This document shows, piece by piece, positions 1 through 12,950 of a DNA stretch of 64,000 nucleotides. The position numbers and the translations under genes were made by a program. How positions within the stretch are numbered: the stretch's first letter is position 1; the number at the start of each line of letters is the position of its first letter. The notes under the pieces are model-generated. The model was not told where the DNA came from, ran no database searches, and saw only the letters and a list, made by a program, of their open reading frames with translations. This stretch comes from Sebastes aleutianus (lineage: Eukaryota > Chordata > Actinopteri > Perciformes > Sebastidae): positions 11,781,741-11,845,740 of the forward strand of contig CAKAKS010000001.1 in NCBI GenBank assembly GCA_916700875.1. Reading direction: 5' to 3'.

Positions 1-2842
1 GCTGAAGGAAGAGACCACCTTATTGGTCGCTGCCAGAGTTCAGCAGCATTTTGTTTAAATGGCGGCTGGTGTTGAGTTCCTACCCCTGTGTCGTCTCAGC
101 GTTGAGCTAGCTTTGTGTTTTCACAGTGCTGCTCCTACCCGCCTCGCAGCCCCACCTGTCGTTTTTGCCGCCGGCTCGGAGAGAGAGGCAACGTTTGGCT
201 GGAACAGCTGGTTGCCTTGGCAACACTTTGTGCCACCGCAGCGGATTGGAACAGGAACTGGCCTATCCATGTCAGTCTGCAGGCAGGATCTGGGCCATGC
301 CTTGTGTTAACAGATTATCTGATTTCCATTCAGACGGCTCGGGTATCGGCCCCACTCCTCCGCTCTCTGGAAAAGCGACCCCGGCCAGCCTCTTTCTGAA
401 AGCCCCCAGAGCCCTCCTCTCTTCTCCCATTTCCTGTCTTAATTACGCACTCCTTTGTGCCGTTGTTGTTTTTTTTTTTCTTCCTTCCCTCCTCCTCCCC
501 TGCCTCCCCTTCTACTTCTCTTGATCCCTCATCCCCTCCCTTCTCACTGTCTGTCTCTCACTCTCTTTTTTTGTGAAGAGATGAGGACCAAGATTTTGAA
601 GTTTGAAGTCTGTTGCGGGGACCGTCCTTGGCTCTCCCCCGCCACCACCCACCTCCCATCTCCCACATCCCACCTCCCACCACCCACCTCCCAGCTCCCC
701 TTCTCCCTTCCATCGTCTCTCCACCTGAAAGGGAATACTGTGTTTTCGATGCATAAAAGGCTTGGCGCTGTCAACAGGATGAATCCACCAGGGCCCATGG
801 AAAACATACTCAGAGCTGCAGCTACAGTTTCTCTGAAAGGGGAGAGAGGAGGAGGAGGAAGAGGAGGGTGGATGGGTGAGTGAGGGAGGCAGCTGGAAGG
901 GATTACTGTGCAGTTTCATAGGCAGCACAATTACAAACATACCAAGTGTTAACTTGGCTGTGCAGCATAACACCGATGATGATGATGCTTTGGCTCTGGA
1001 ATTGGGACAATGCTTTTTATTTTTTTGGTGTTTATATGCACGTGTGTGTGTTTGAAGGGTCGATCACAGCTGTGCATAGTTACACACACCTCCTCGAATC
1101 CCCTTCACAGGTAAATTAAAGTCTTTCAGTGAAAGAAAACAAGAGAGAAAATAAAAATGTAGAGGTGTTGTAAACACAATGGGCATGTAAACCAAGTGGG
1201 CACCTCTGCTGTGACAAAAACAGGTTTGTCGCCGTCCTGCACCGGATCCGGTTACCAAGCCAGCGCATTGAAGCGAGACCAAGAGAGGGTGACCTTGTCT
1301 GTGGCGAAATCTGACACAGGTTTTCACATGCTGGGTGGGGGATTTTTTTCCCTCTTTCTCCCTCCCTCTCCCTTTCTCTGTCTTGTTATCTCCTGCAGTA
1401 GGTGGCTAATTGCTCTGATGTTGTAGATTACATTTAACGTGCAGCTTTTATTGTTAGTGTGCAGTGCAGTAAGACGTAAAAGAACATATGGTTGAACTGT
1501 ATTCAAAGCTTCTAGAGTCAGACGCTGATTAATTATTTAGGAAAGATACCGAATCTTTGGGAATTGTATATTGAACTTTCCAAATATATACCAGAATGCA
1601 TTTCTATTTACACTTTATGCAGGTTTTCACCTGTTCTTCTCCATTAATAACCCAAATGTAGTGGAAAATTAGCTCAATAAAACCTTGATAATCCTTGAAG
1701 AATTATGATTCAGAGCTCAGAAAAGATTCGGAGAGAAGTCATAGAAGGGTTTACGTCAGGTCAATGATCAGTCAATGCTATAAACCCACTTTTCCAATTT
1801 ACACAATTACTTTACAACATAACAATATGTAAATAAATTACAATACTTCCCCTTAAAACTTTCCCTTTCATGGAATTTAACAAAAAAAAGTGTAAACTTT
1901 GCATTCCACATAGTGAAAATCAGTGAATTTTAAACTGTACAGGTATAAACCAGAATACAACATATTTGTAAAGAGATAAAGAATACAAATGTAATGCATC
2001 TCTATAGTCACGAAACATTTGCTTTCCAATCACAAAGTTGTTCAGCTTTACAAGTGACATAATAAGTTTGTAATCAAAAACAACAAAGACATTTCCATGG
2101 CTGTTGAATGCTGTTGAGACAACAGAGCCAACTGTCCGAGAGCTTCCGATATGGCTGCCAAAGTATCTATACCCTCTGTCGTCTACTGCCCGCTGTGTTT
2201 CCTCTTCGTCGACAAATTTTGGTCAACAATATGGTGACGACTGTACCGTTTATCCACATAACAATACTAAGGCAGGCTATTAACTACAGTATATGTTAGT
2301 GCTAGTTACTTAGTATCACCATTGAACGGATGTATTACTGAAGTTGTAAGCTTAATCCACCCATAAATTTTAACTAGATTTGTTTAAGGATTTGAAAATG
2401 GAATGAAAACAACACTGCACATGTTTAGACCATCCTCAAAGTGCCTTGATAGTTTATTGTAGCATATAGTGTAAATGTAGGCACCCGGTAGCTGCAATAT
2501 TAGAGTGGAAAGATGTCAGGGGTTGTCCAAGGTCATACTTTTGTGTGATATAGGTGTATTGGGTGAAAGTGTTTAGGATGACTCAGTTTACTGTCCCTCA
2601 TTGGATGTCAGGTTTTATTGTCCTGGCAGCAGCTGTGTCAATGTGTGTACTGTACGTAACTTCCCTTTACTTTAGTCTAAAGTTTTGGTACTTTGCAAAG
2701 AAAAGGGTTCTTACTGGGGCTACAAACTATAGTTGCAATAGTTCAACTATCTCCCCATTATTTTTATTTAATTACTGGTATATAACTATAATATAAATAA
2801 AAAAACGGAATGCTCACATTTGAAAAACTAGAACCAGCAAAT

Positions 2843-2945
2843 ATTCAATATTTTTCTTTGACAAATTACTTGAACAATTAATTGCTTTTAAAATTGTTCT
2901 GTCAATCGACGATTTAATCAATAAACTTTAAAATCTTTCCAGCAC
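2843..2945. mobile_element. AT-rich interspersed repeat relic
   Basis: A short block with the gacaaattacttgaac / tcgacgatttaatc wording shared by the repeat relics at 12600-12950 and 26820-27165. Too decayed to bound. Confidence 0.3.
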
Positions 2946-3601
2946 TACTACAGTATGCACTCTGCTGTGTAAAAGGTGTCATGGCTGACATCATGATGAA
3001 GGGATTAGGCAGGTGAGAGCGGGAGAGAGCATCTGCCTTGTCTTTTCCCCTCTATGTCTTACTCCAGCTTCGGGTATTGTCTCTATTAACACGTCCCGTA
3101 TTTTCTGTCTGGACACACACCTACATGTAGAGACTCACACTCCCGTCTCTCACCCCGGCCCAGACTCGGCTCAGGATGAGGGTAAACAAGCTAATGTTTA
3201 GATTTCACGGAAGTGGAAACTTATCCGTTCGAGTCGGCTCTGTCACTCAGCAACGTGCCTGTTTATGTTTGTCTCTTTGGTAAGTATCTGTGAGTGGCAG
3301 CATATGTGAGCATTCAAGTCTCTGTGTTTTTTTTTGTTAGCCTGTGTGTGTGTGTTGCACACATTCCTTAATATGACGCCTTTGTGTATATGCACAGAGG
3401 GGAGTTGCAAACAGGTTGTTGGTGGCCTCCACAGACATTGAGCAGGGCTTTCGTGATGATGATGATAGCCATAATAATGATGGAGGTACAGGTGATAATG
3501 CTGGTGTTGATTTTGTTATAAGACTCTATAGTGCTGCAACGGTACCGTGCTACACTCAAGAGAGCCAAAATCTGAAGTTGAATTGATCTTTAGACTACAC
3601 G

Positions 3602-4190
3602 TTGATTAAAAGTCCATCAACCTTTATCTGGGACTGCCCATTGTTCCCACAGCCCGTTATTCCGAAATCCCAAAATAGTCCGAAAAATGTCCCATTGTTC
3701 CAAAGTCCTATTGCTCCGAAAATACACTCTCCATTCAACGAACAGAAGCACATGGCTAATTATTTTGCAGAACAATGTCATCGGACCTTCCCGATTTTTA
3801 TTCCTACTGACAAAGGCATGACCCACCACTCCCTCTCACTCTCTCGCCGCTTACTTGTTGCCTTCGTTGGTTGGGTCGGTTAGGTTTGTGCATGAGAAGT
3901 GAGATTAGTTAGGTTTAGGGTAAGAATATCAGGGTAAGCCATTCAGAGGCAGAGTAGGGCGGGTCATTCCTTCGCCACTGTAGGAAAAAAACGTAAAAAA
4001 ATATTTTTGCATAATAATTAGCTATGTGCTTCTGTTTGTTGCAGGGGGAGGCCTATTTTTGGAGCAATGGGCCTTCAGAACAATGGGCGTTTGTTTTGGG
4101 GATAATGGGCTGTCGGACAAATGGGCTTTCAGCCGAATGGGACATTTGCGGTTTCGGAATAATGGTGACAGTTGTCAATAAAGTTTTTGA
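3602..4190. mobile_element. Fold-back type element with inverted subterminal arrays
   Basis: The left arm (about 3625-3726) repeats a cccattgttcc / ttattccgaaa wording. The right arm (about 4045-4185) repeats its complement, ggagcaatggg / gaacaatgggc / ggaataatgg, four to six times. The inner ends also pair: ctattgctccgaaaata on the left against tatttttggagcaatggg on the right. The interior carries no coding capacity. Long arrays of a short motif in opposite orientation at the two ends define fold-back DNA elements. The family name is not assigned and the borders are approximate. Confidence 0.6.
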
Positions 4191-5337
4191 AAGGAGTCTG
4201 ACTTAGATCAAAAATATTTTGCAAAACCAAACCAAGACGCTGTCTTTAAAATGTTTGGGATAGATAAATGTTGTTGTTTTTCTTTTTTGGCCTTGAGATA
4301 ATGTCAAATCTTTCCTTTATCTTTCATCAAATCTTGAAAAAATAAGTAATCAGTAAACACATAAATAATGATCGAGGAGGGACGCTCTAAGTGAAAAGAA
4401 GTTATTTACAGAGGACAAGACATATTTGTCTGTACAGTTATTTCTTGAATAGCAAAACCACAGTAAAATATTGTTTGGGTGAAGAATTGTATCTGTTCTG
4501 ATTTTAGTCTTACATCCTAAAATCCACATATCTGATGAAACTGAGCATTAGTTTATTCCACTGCTTTCAAAATGGACTGATTGATGGATCCATGACTTTT
4601 TGCTTTCTTCTTTTTGACAAGATTGTACAGTTTAAAGACCTTACGAGTGCTTTTGCAGGTTTTTGACCCTTCACTGCAAATCACATAACTTTACTTCCAG
4701 CCATCGTCCAAGGCGTGTATTAGGGTTTTATATTTTGGGGGATTTTGAATCTGTTTTTGCAGGCAGTCATTGGTTTCCATTAATTTTACTGAGGTTTACA
4801 AGTGAATTTGCAGGGACTTGCTTGAGGTAATTTATCACAGTCAAACTTCGTATTTGAAAAGTCTGCATATACAGTAAGTGATGCAATAACTGTAGACATA
4901 ATTGAGGATTGCAAGTTTAAAGTATCTACAAGTGGATTTTAAGATGATATAGATATGAATGAAAATCCATCCGTCTTCAAAATAAAATAAATAAGTAAAA
5001 TACTCGTATAAGCCTTGGTAAATGGACGGCAGTAAATGTTATGAATATGTCATTTGTTGCAGAAATGTGCAGAAACAAGGGGTATAGTCCTTTAAAATTG
5101 CCATAGGTGCAAGGTGAATCTCAGCCTTGTGGCTCTGTCAAATTCTTCAAAGCAATAATCCCTGAAGTCCTCCTCTTTTCTTTCTTTTTTTCCACCACTA
5201 CATGAAGAGGACGACAAGGGCTGTCAGAGAAACACAAAGCACTCAGGATTGCGTGTTAGGAGCCGCCTGAATGGCACCAGGCCTAACGAGAGCCCGGCAG
5301 GGACCCCGAGGTGGGCCTGGCACCTGCAGTCTGTGTC

Positions 5338-5407
5338 TGGGGGGAAGTGGGGGCTCTGTGTGGGTGTGTGGGGGGGCGGGGGGTGTGGGGAGGAAGGGGA
5401 TGGGAGG
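5338..5407 (+). repeat. G-rich low-complexity tract, quadruplex potential
   Basis: At least four closely spaced runs of three or more G on the plus strand, including runs of seven and six. Same orientation as the afg2a transcript, so it would also be G-rich in the pre-mRNA. Confidence 0.8.
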
Positions 5408-7376
5408 CTTGTGTAAAATGTCAATGTTAATTCTACAGTATGCATGAGCAAATTTAAAGTAATATTTAGCTGTCTTAGTTCAGTATTTCTCTAAATTTAT
5501 AACTGAATTGGTGGTTATTAGTGATTTAGTGCCTCCGAATTGTTGGGCTTCCTAACATCGCTATCAGATTTACAGCTCTGTCTCACTATGAAAAACTAAT
5601 TTTAATGCCAACGCTTTATGGATTAATCGACCGACGGAAAATTAATTTGTAACTATTTTGATAATCAGGTTCTCTAATGAGAGAATTTCTCTTATTTGTC
5701 TTACATTATTGTTGACTGAATATCTGTGTTTTGGTTCGGGTTCATTTTGCTTGTTGTCACTCCTTCATCCCCGACTCACACCCTTCAACATACATACCTG
5801 TGCGTTAAAAAAACAACACATATATACTCCAAGAACACAAATGTAGTGTAGAGGGGGGAGACAGTAATGACGGTGATAATGGCACTGAAAGCTCAGAGTG
5901 AACAAATGAAAAAAAGAATCCGAATAACTATTGGAGGACGATTTATCTGAGGCAGCGACTCGACCGAGGAGTTTGGAGGTTGCCCACAGGCTCTGGGGCG
6001 GATTATGGAAACCAGACCTGGCGAGTTTACACCGAACGCAAGGCCCCGTAGAATTAAACTGCTAACTGCGGACAGCTCACAGGAAACGCCTCTTTGTAAA
6101 GCAAACATACATGTATTTTATGGCAGCCGCTTTACTGCTTTTTTATTTTTGGGCTCCAATGAGTTGACATTTCAACATGGCCTCGGTCTAATTTCCTCTG
6201 CTTTTCTTCACCTTTTTTTTTGTCTGGTGGGCGACCCCCAACCCCCCCCACACACACACATACACACACTTACACACACTCTCTGCCCACCTATTCCTAT
6301 CAAAATAAGGCTGCCTTTTTGGCAGTGGCCATTTTTATTTTCGTGGAGGTGTGAGGGCCAGCCAGTCGGGGTTGTTTTGACAGATTCAGGGACTTTTTTG
6401 CGGCCCCCAAGGCAGCTGTAGGGGTGTGAGAGCCCCCCACCACCACCACCACCCACCTCCTCACCCTCCACCCCACACCCAAAAGGAGAGCAACACAGCT
6501 GCTGCTACTTCTTCTCCCCCTCCCTCCCCTCATCTCAGCCTCTTCACCTGGTCTCCATATGATTGTGACCCTCAAACACACACACACACACCATAAAAGG
6601 TAAAAGAGGTGTGACATCTAATTCTGTAACGACCCTATGCTCAGCAACACCCACCCTCTGACACACACACACACAACTCTGTGGTCCTGCCAGGATTAGA
6701 GTCTGACTCCTGCTGGGGCCACACATGCTAAAAATGAAAATGTGTAAATTCTTGACACTGTAGGACGAAAACAAACACCTAACTGTACATGTGTTAAAGG
6801 AAAAAAATCTGCTTTATTACAGCTTAGATCTTATTTTCGTATCCATTCCTATCAGTAATAATAACACCGTGCTCACACAAGTAAATTGCTGAGATCACAG
6901 CGACATTGCTAAAAAGAGGTCAAGAAAGTCAAGCAGTCAAAAGATCACGTAGGTTTTAAATGAAACCCCAGATTAGACACATTTATATGGAAGATTTTTA
7001 TACTCAAACTAATTGTAAAACATCCGATACGCTTTATAGAGAATTTACTCACTTGTTTTAGCGATGAGGGGTTACTGCCGACAGATCAGGTGCACTCGCT
7101 TTCGGTTTTACATGCAACTACATGTGATTTAGATAATAAATGGGGGTTTGATTTAAAACTATTTACCTGTTGGAGCCTTGTTTCCAAATCTCAGCATTTA
7201 CCTTGGCAGGCTGGAGTCATACACAGTTCATAGCTGCACCTACGAAAATGAATGCACTGCAACTTGTGTATATCCCACAAAATCAATTTGTATGTAATTA
7301 ATGTAATCATGAACCAGGAAATATAAAGAGTGGTGAACGCCTCATGGAGAGAAGGTCGGGATGGATTGGAGGGTCA

Positions 7377-7610
7377 AAAAATACAGGACTTTAGCCCAGG
7401 AGACCGGCGTTTGTTTTGTTAGTAGTTAGTAGTTTTGTTGCCTAAACCTAAGGAAGTTGTTTCCTGTGAAGACGGAAATTTATTTTGAAAAGACTGCATG
7501 CATGTAACGAGCGGAAATTGACACGTGTTGCTGGAACTTTCGTAGGAAAACGAACGAAAAAGGAGGGATAACTTTTTTCGTAAGATTTCATACGAACAGT
7601 AGAATCTGTT
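7377..7610. mobile_element. Interspersed repeat relic (cctaaaccta family)
   Basis: The block has the tagttttgttgcctaaacctaagg wording and cgtaggaaaacgaacg / cgtaagatttcatacgaac palindromic wording. Similar phrases recur at 12466-12560, 18795-19040 and 32630-32710, indicating a dispersed family. No coding sequence; class unknown. Confidence 0.4.
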
Positions 7611-8027
7611 GACCTTGATGAGGACAATGTAATTACTTAAAAAAAAAAGTTCTAATATACCAGAATTACCCTCTTATATATGCAGAATTTAGTGGGTTGA
7701 ATTAATCCATTAAAGCCCCTAAACATGTTTTAAAATAAAGGTATCATTAAAAGATTGAAATCAGTTTGAAGATGTTCCTCCACAACGACATGTATTTGTT
7801 TTAGTAGAAATCTGGCATTGTGCAATTCTTGTGTTCTGCATTTTGTAGGAAAATACTAACTAATTTGCAGTGTTTTCTTTTTTCCTCCCCAAATGGGATT
7901 GTTTTGCATGCCAAAGTAGTCATTTTTCCAAGAAAGAATATCACTTGTTCAAATGATTTATACCTCATTTTGAAACTACAAATCATGACTTGGTCCTGGC
8001 AGTGCAGAGCATGTGGGACAGTATGGG

Positions 8028-8340
8028 GTTAACAGCGCCAGAGTTATTTGGTTCTTGGACACGGTGGCCTCGCCTGCCGGATGCAAGTTTGACTCAAGGG
8101 CAAAATCCAGAGTGAAAGCCTCTCATGTTTTTGACTGGTTGCCAACTCTGCTTCTCTCTCTCTCTCTCTCTGCTCACTCGCTCTCTCCCCCTGTCATTCT
8201 CATCTCTCTCTCTCTCCTCCCCTCTCTCCCTGATTTACTCTCTCTTTTTCCCCACTCGGTTCCTCCTCTGATCCTCTCCCACATCAAAATCAGGACTGAC
8301 ATAAAGCAGGTCCAGTGTCCCTCTGAACACAGCGTGGCCT
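8028..8340 (+). mobile_element. Degenerate tRNA-derived SINE-like segment
   Basis: A possible B box (aagtttgactca, about 8085) follows ggacacggtggcctcgcc. After it comes a long TC-rich tract (8153-8171 and on to 8280) of the sort found in the body of common fish SINEs. It is heavily decayed, and the TC tract alone would not be diagnostic. Confidence 0.35.
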
Positions 8341-8811
8341 CATCCAAAGTTATGTCATCTTTTTAGAAAGACGTTGTGTGCGCAACTCTTCAGTAGATAG
8401 TGTAAATCTGCTTTAACTACAAGTCACTATACGTGGGATTTGAAGGAACCGAAAATCCCAAATCCAATTGTGGTTCACCTCAAGATTTGCTACAAGGGTT
8501 TTCCTCCAAAAAGCTCCTGGAGTTCACACCAAAAGCCAACAGATTCATGTACCAAAAGATGTGTATCGGCATTAAAAACAAACACCCATATTAAACTAAT
8601 CATTGCAATAGCTTCAGGTCATGGGTGCCTGATCTTCATGGTGTGAGGTTGAGCACAGAGATCAAGGTACAAAACACTTGTCTGGTGAAATTTTATGAGT
8701 CTGTTAAACATTCTGCTGCATTAATACACACCACACACCAGGACATGACTGGATTCTGTTGCTTGTTGTGTGGCAAAAGGGTCAAAAGTGGAACAAATTA
8801 AATAATGATAG

Positions 8812-9089
8812 TAGGACTGCCCCCTCTTAGTCGATTAGCAGACTAATCGGCCGTCTTGGTCTTAGTTGACTAAGATTTCTTTAGTCAATTAGTGCTTTTT
8901 TATGCTGAATTACTTATCTCTAAGAAACTTCTGTGCACATCTCTGGTAAACACAAGATTTAAAGTGCTGCTTTTGTGTGATTCTTTGTAGAGAAACTCCG
9001 TTTTAGAGATTAAATCAACTAATCGATTAGTCGACATAATCGTATTAATCTTAGTCCCTTAAGGATTTCTTTGGTCGAGGACAGCCCTA
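8812..9089. mobile_element. hAT-like non-autonomous element with perfect 8-bp target duplication
   Basis: This 278-bp element begins taggactgcccc and ends in the complement of tagggctgtcct, giving imperfect terminal inverted repeats. It is flanked by a perfect aatgatag direct repeat at 8804-8811 and 9090-9097. The interior is largely palindromic in wording (cttagtcgattag / ctaatcgattagtcgac). An 8-bp duplication and a YAGGG terminus are hallmarks of the hAT superfamily. It has no transposase frame. Confidence 0.8.
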
Positions 9090-10029
9090 AATGATAGGCA
9101 TCTTTTTTGTTATGGAATATGCAAAAATAGCCCGTTTCATAATAGAAGTGCCGTGGATGCCATACAATCTTGCCTTTTAACGTGTGTTGCACAATCACTG
9201 TGAGGTTCGGAAGTATTCTCAGCTATGAAAACAAACTCCCTCCCAAAACACGCAGGAAACAAAACCTGGTTCTGACAACGCCTTAGGACTTGTCTTTGGA
9301 ATCGAGTTTCTCCCTAAAGAGAGCGGGGAAATCCATCAAGGCACAACATTGTTGTCCATTGGCTGCCATATCCCAAATATTAGCAGTTACTTTCACTGAT
9401 TAACAGCTAAGTAGACTGCCATTGAAGTTTATAGAACAAGTATAATACCTAATAGATTGTTTTTCACCTGATGAAAGCCATCATTGCTTGTATTTAGTCA
9501 GTACCCTGCATTCATTTCCCCAATCTGAACTCCAGAAGTAGACCTCTCTGACCTCTCTGTGAGCGTTTGGTTCCCATCGCGCTCTCTGCATTTTTTTGTT
9601 TGGTGTGTGTGTTCTGCATAAATCCAGGGTGGCCCATCTCCGAGTCAGTATGACTCACCAAGGCCTCTGAGGATTGCGGACTGACAGGTTAGGAAACCAC
9701 ATACAGCAAATGCCTCCAGGCAGGGAACAAAGTCAACTCGTGTCTCCTCAGGCGAGCCACCTATTCAGCCAGACAGCCTTGCTATCATCCTGCACGTTGG
9801 AAAAAAGCACCAACAAAAAAGAGTTTTTTAAAGAAAAGAGAGACTTCACCAGATGTGCGTGGAAGAACTTAGTCATCATGTTCAGTGTCATGGACCCAGT
9901 GTTTCCTTTCATTTGATCTGAAGGGAGCGTGAGCCACAAAAGCAGATCTGATCTTGATTTAGCCGCACCGTGTCTAAGCTCCCATCTAAGAATAAGACAC
10001 CTGAATTGCGGGGGCGTCCGTTTGTAAAC

Positions 10030-10262
10030 AGTTTGTAGACGTAGCTCAGAGCAGGTCAGATTGAAGCCGGCCAAGAATGTGCTCGGCAACAACGCTCCAA
10101 GGAGAAGATTCCCAGCATTCCTCGCTGGTTAGGGAGAGGTACCGGCCTTCGCAGATAGGAAGTCGTCTGTCATTAGGGGGTAATCACTTCTTGAGGAGGA
10201 TTGCAATGCCTGGAATGATTACTGTTATCGGCAGTGAAACTCGCCGCAGAGAGAGCGGATGA
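10030..10262. promoter_or_regulatory. Candidate conserved non-coding block in afg2a intron
   Basis: Repeat-free and complex, with tagggggtaatcacttc and ggaatgattactgttatc, followed by low-complexity T and CT runs. 9600-9760 is similar in texture. Composition only; no gene features. Confidence 0.25.
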
Positions 10263-10852
10263 GTTTTTTTTTTCCCTCTCTCTTTGTGTGTTTTGATCAG
10301 CTTGGCCGGTTCTAGCATAGGCCTCATTTGTTTTTCACAACTTTCTCACCATCGCACTTGATTTCGCTTTCCACAACTGCGTAGATGTAGTGGTGTGTAA
10401 ATGCCTCAATGTTGACTTAGAGATAGTTGGTATTTCTTACCTAGGGGCACTTCTAATTACTAATGGCTCATGTGTAATGATGCCTATCATGTCAGTGGTG
10501 CAACAAGGTGGATGCGATCTGTCATGCAGACTCGTGTAAGAAAAAAAATAATTCATCCAATTGCATTTTGTTGATAGTGGGTTTCTGTCTCCCACGCCAC
10601 TTATCTCTGTTTGTTTGCAGGGTTTTGGTCCTGTAGTCCTCTCAAGTGGGTTGTCTGGGTCTCTTGGTCTGGCTGTTTTTGTCCTCTCCTCTCTTTTCTC
10701 CCTCCCTCCTTCTTCTCTTGCCCTCTGCCAGTCGAGCCAAAGCTTCAGGTGGAATGATGCCGTTACGAAAAGAGCCCGTCAACACTTGCCCGACATGCCA
10801 AGCCAAGTATTTGTCTCTCGGGGTCCCACCTCACCTCCTCCTCCTCTTCACT

Positions 10853-10902
10853 CTCCTCCTCCTCCTCCTCCTCCTCCTCCTCCTCCTCCTCCTCCTCCTC
10901 TC
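10853..10902. repeat. (CTC)n trinucleotide tract
   Basis: About 16 perfect CTC/CCT units. It creates Pro-, Leu- or Gly-rich chance frames on both strands that are not genes. Confidence 0.95.
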
Positions 10903-12465
10903 CTACCCCCACCCCCACCCCCGGATCCTTGAGAACAGGAAGTGTATCTTGTTAAGTGATGGATGGGCCCCCTGCTCTTGCTGAGAGGAAAGAAAAAAAA
11001 AAACCTTTCTTTCCCTCCAGGGCAGTCAGATGAGTTTAGCAGTCTCAAAGCTGAGGGTCGGCTCTGCTTTTTGGGAGCACCTTGGAGCCCTTGGAGCCTG
11101 AGCGCCTGGAAGCCACGGGCACTTCTCCATTATGTGTGTGGAGAGAATTAACGGCTGATAAAGTAGCAGGCGGCGTCTTTGCATAGGAAAAAATGGATCA
11201 AAATTGAAAAAGCCGAAGAGCGTTTACCAGAATTGTGCATTTATGTGCATGCTACATGCGTTTTGTTTGTTGGCCTGCGCAGAAGTGTTTGTCTGTGTGA
11301 GTTATTTAGCCGAGGGTCAGCAGGTTTGTGTTGGCAAGCAGCCACCAGATTCTTCCAGGAGAGAGCAACTCAGGAAGTGTCCCTGGCACGTCCTCTGCAT
11401 AGTGCAATACGCACTGCCGCGACTGGCTCGACCTGCTGTGACAACCACAGACTACAATCCCCGCTGCACCCGTCTCACCTCCTGCACACGCACAAACCTA
11501 CAATACCCACTAACCTTGACATCAAACTACTTCTCACATGTTTTGTTTTATAGTTGTTTTGCCAGATGCATCTTATCAAGTCCCCGAAGTCTTGATTTCC
11601 TTATGACTTTAATTTAATGCTGCAGCCCTCAAACCTGCTATCCATCCATCTCCCAGCAGGTCTCCCCAGCAGCCATTCTTTGAATCACAGTGACGTTATT
11701 CCTCTCCGTCCGTTTTATACCGATGGTTCGTCACCCACAGCCAGACCCTCTCCTCAAGTGGAAGAATCCAGAGACCTGAAAAACAAGAACATTTCCTCTC
11801 ATGATCCATTGCGCCTTTGTCAGCCATGGCTCTGTTGTGGTTACCTAAGGGTAGCTACTAATGTTTGTCTCCTGTTTCCATCCTCTCATGTTCCATACAC
11901 ATACACAGGGACACCAAAAAAGCAACAGATAAAAGGCAGGAAAACTGTCCATCGCCCCAGTGAACGGGAATTGGTTATCCAGAGGGGAAATGAAGAAAAC
12001 CATAAAACAAAACTCTTAAAATTGCATCCGGCACACTTTGCAAACAGATGGACTTAAAATGCAACATGGCAAAGACTGTTTGATGGTTTTTGTCATAGTA
12101 CCTCAAGTATAGTGCTGCATCTCATGATGTTTTTTTCTAAATCATTGAGGTTGATTTTCAATCATGGAAGCAACAGGTGTCAAAAACAGGTTCAAATTCC
12201 CATTTTTTTCTAGGCACTTTAAAGACTTCTTTATCCATTTTGGAGGTTTTTGAGGTTCAAGATGTATTCTTGACCTCAGAAATGGCAGATGGAAAAATCA
12301 ATCTTTCATTTATCTTTTTCATTATTGTTTCAACCCAGTGGCCAGAAAAAACATTGGTATTGGAAGTTTCTGCGAACCATGGATACGTTGAATGTCGACA
12401 TAAATTCATAAATATATTTCATATCAGCTTTGTATCACGCTTGCAGAAATGCAACGCCATGTGGT

Positions 12466-12560
12466 TAATGTTGTGAAATTATTGGTTTGGCAACAAAACT
12501 ACTTGGTTAAGGTTAGAAAAAAGATCATGGTTTGTGTTTTCAAATAATAATGTAATAATA
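12466..12560. mobile_element. Interspersed repeat relic (aaccatgatctt family)
   Basis: Contains ggcaacaaaactacttgg and aaggttagaaaaaagatcat. These are the complement of wording seen at 18870-18925 (aaaccatgatgtttttt, ctaagtggttttattacc). Confidence 0.45.
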
Positions 12561-12599
12561 TACCAATGTAACGTAACAACCGTAATAACACAACAAAAC

Positions 12600-12950
12600 C
12601 ACTATAGTCAGTTTTAGGACAGAGCTACAACTTGTTTCAACTGTCACTGTACTTTTCAGACTAATCAATTAAGCATTTAGCCTATAAAATGTCAGAAAAA
12701 CAATGAGAATACCCTTCGCAATTTCCCAGGGCCCATGATGACATCCTTAAATGACTTGTTTTGTCTAAACCAACCGTCCAAAACCCAAAGAAATATGGTT
12801 TACAAGAATAAAGAAAAGCAGCAAATCTTCACACACTTCAGAAGCTGAAACCAGCAATTGTTTGACATTTTTGCTTGATAAATAACTTTTAATGATTAAT
12901 CGAGTATAACAACTGTCAAAATTGTCATTTCAGTATTACTTGGGTATATA
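12600..12950. mobile_element. Decayed AT-rich MITE-like repeat
   Basis: The body reads aaaatgtcagaaaaacaatg, cccatgatgacatcctt, aaatgacttgttttgtc and agaagctgaaaccagc, ending near aatgattaatcgag. This wording is typical of a very common percomorph interspersed repeat, and the copy at 26820-27165 carries the matching parts in the other order. Ends are not precise. Confidence 0.5.

Noticed and set aside
512..973. 153-codon minus-strand frame
   Set aside because: It runs through pyrimidine/purine low complexity (Gly/Trp/Ser repeats) and has no recognisable domain.
3602..4206. Short frames in the fold-back element
   Set aside because: They follow the repeated caatggg words of the element, not a protein family.
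10561..11048. Poly-Pro, poly-Leu and poly-Gly frames
   Set aside because: All come from the CTC tract read in different frames.
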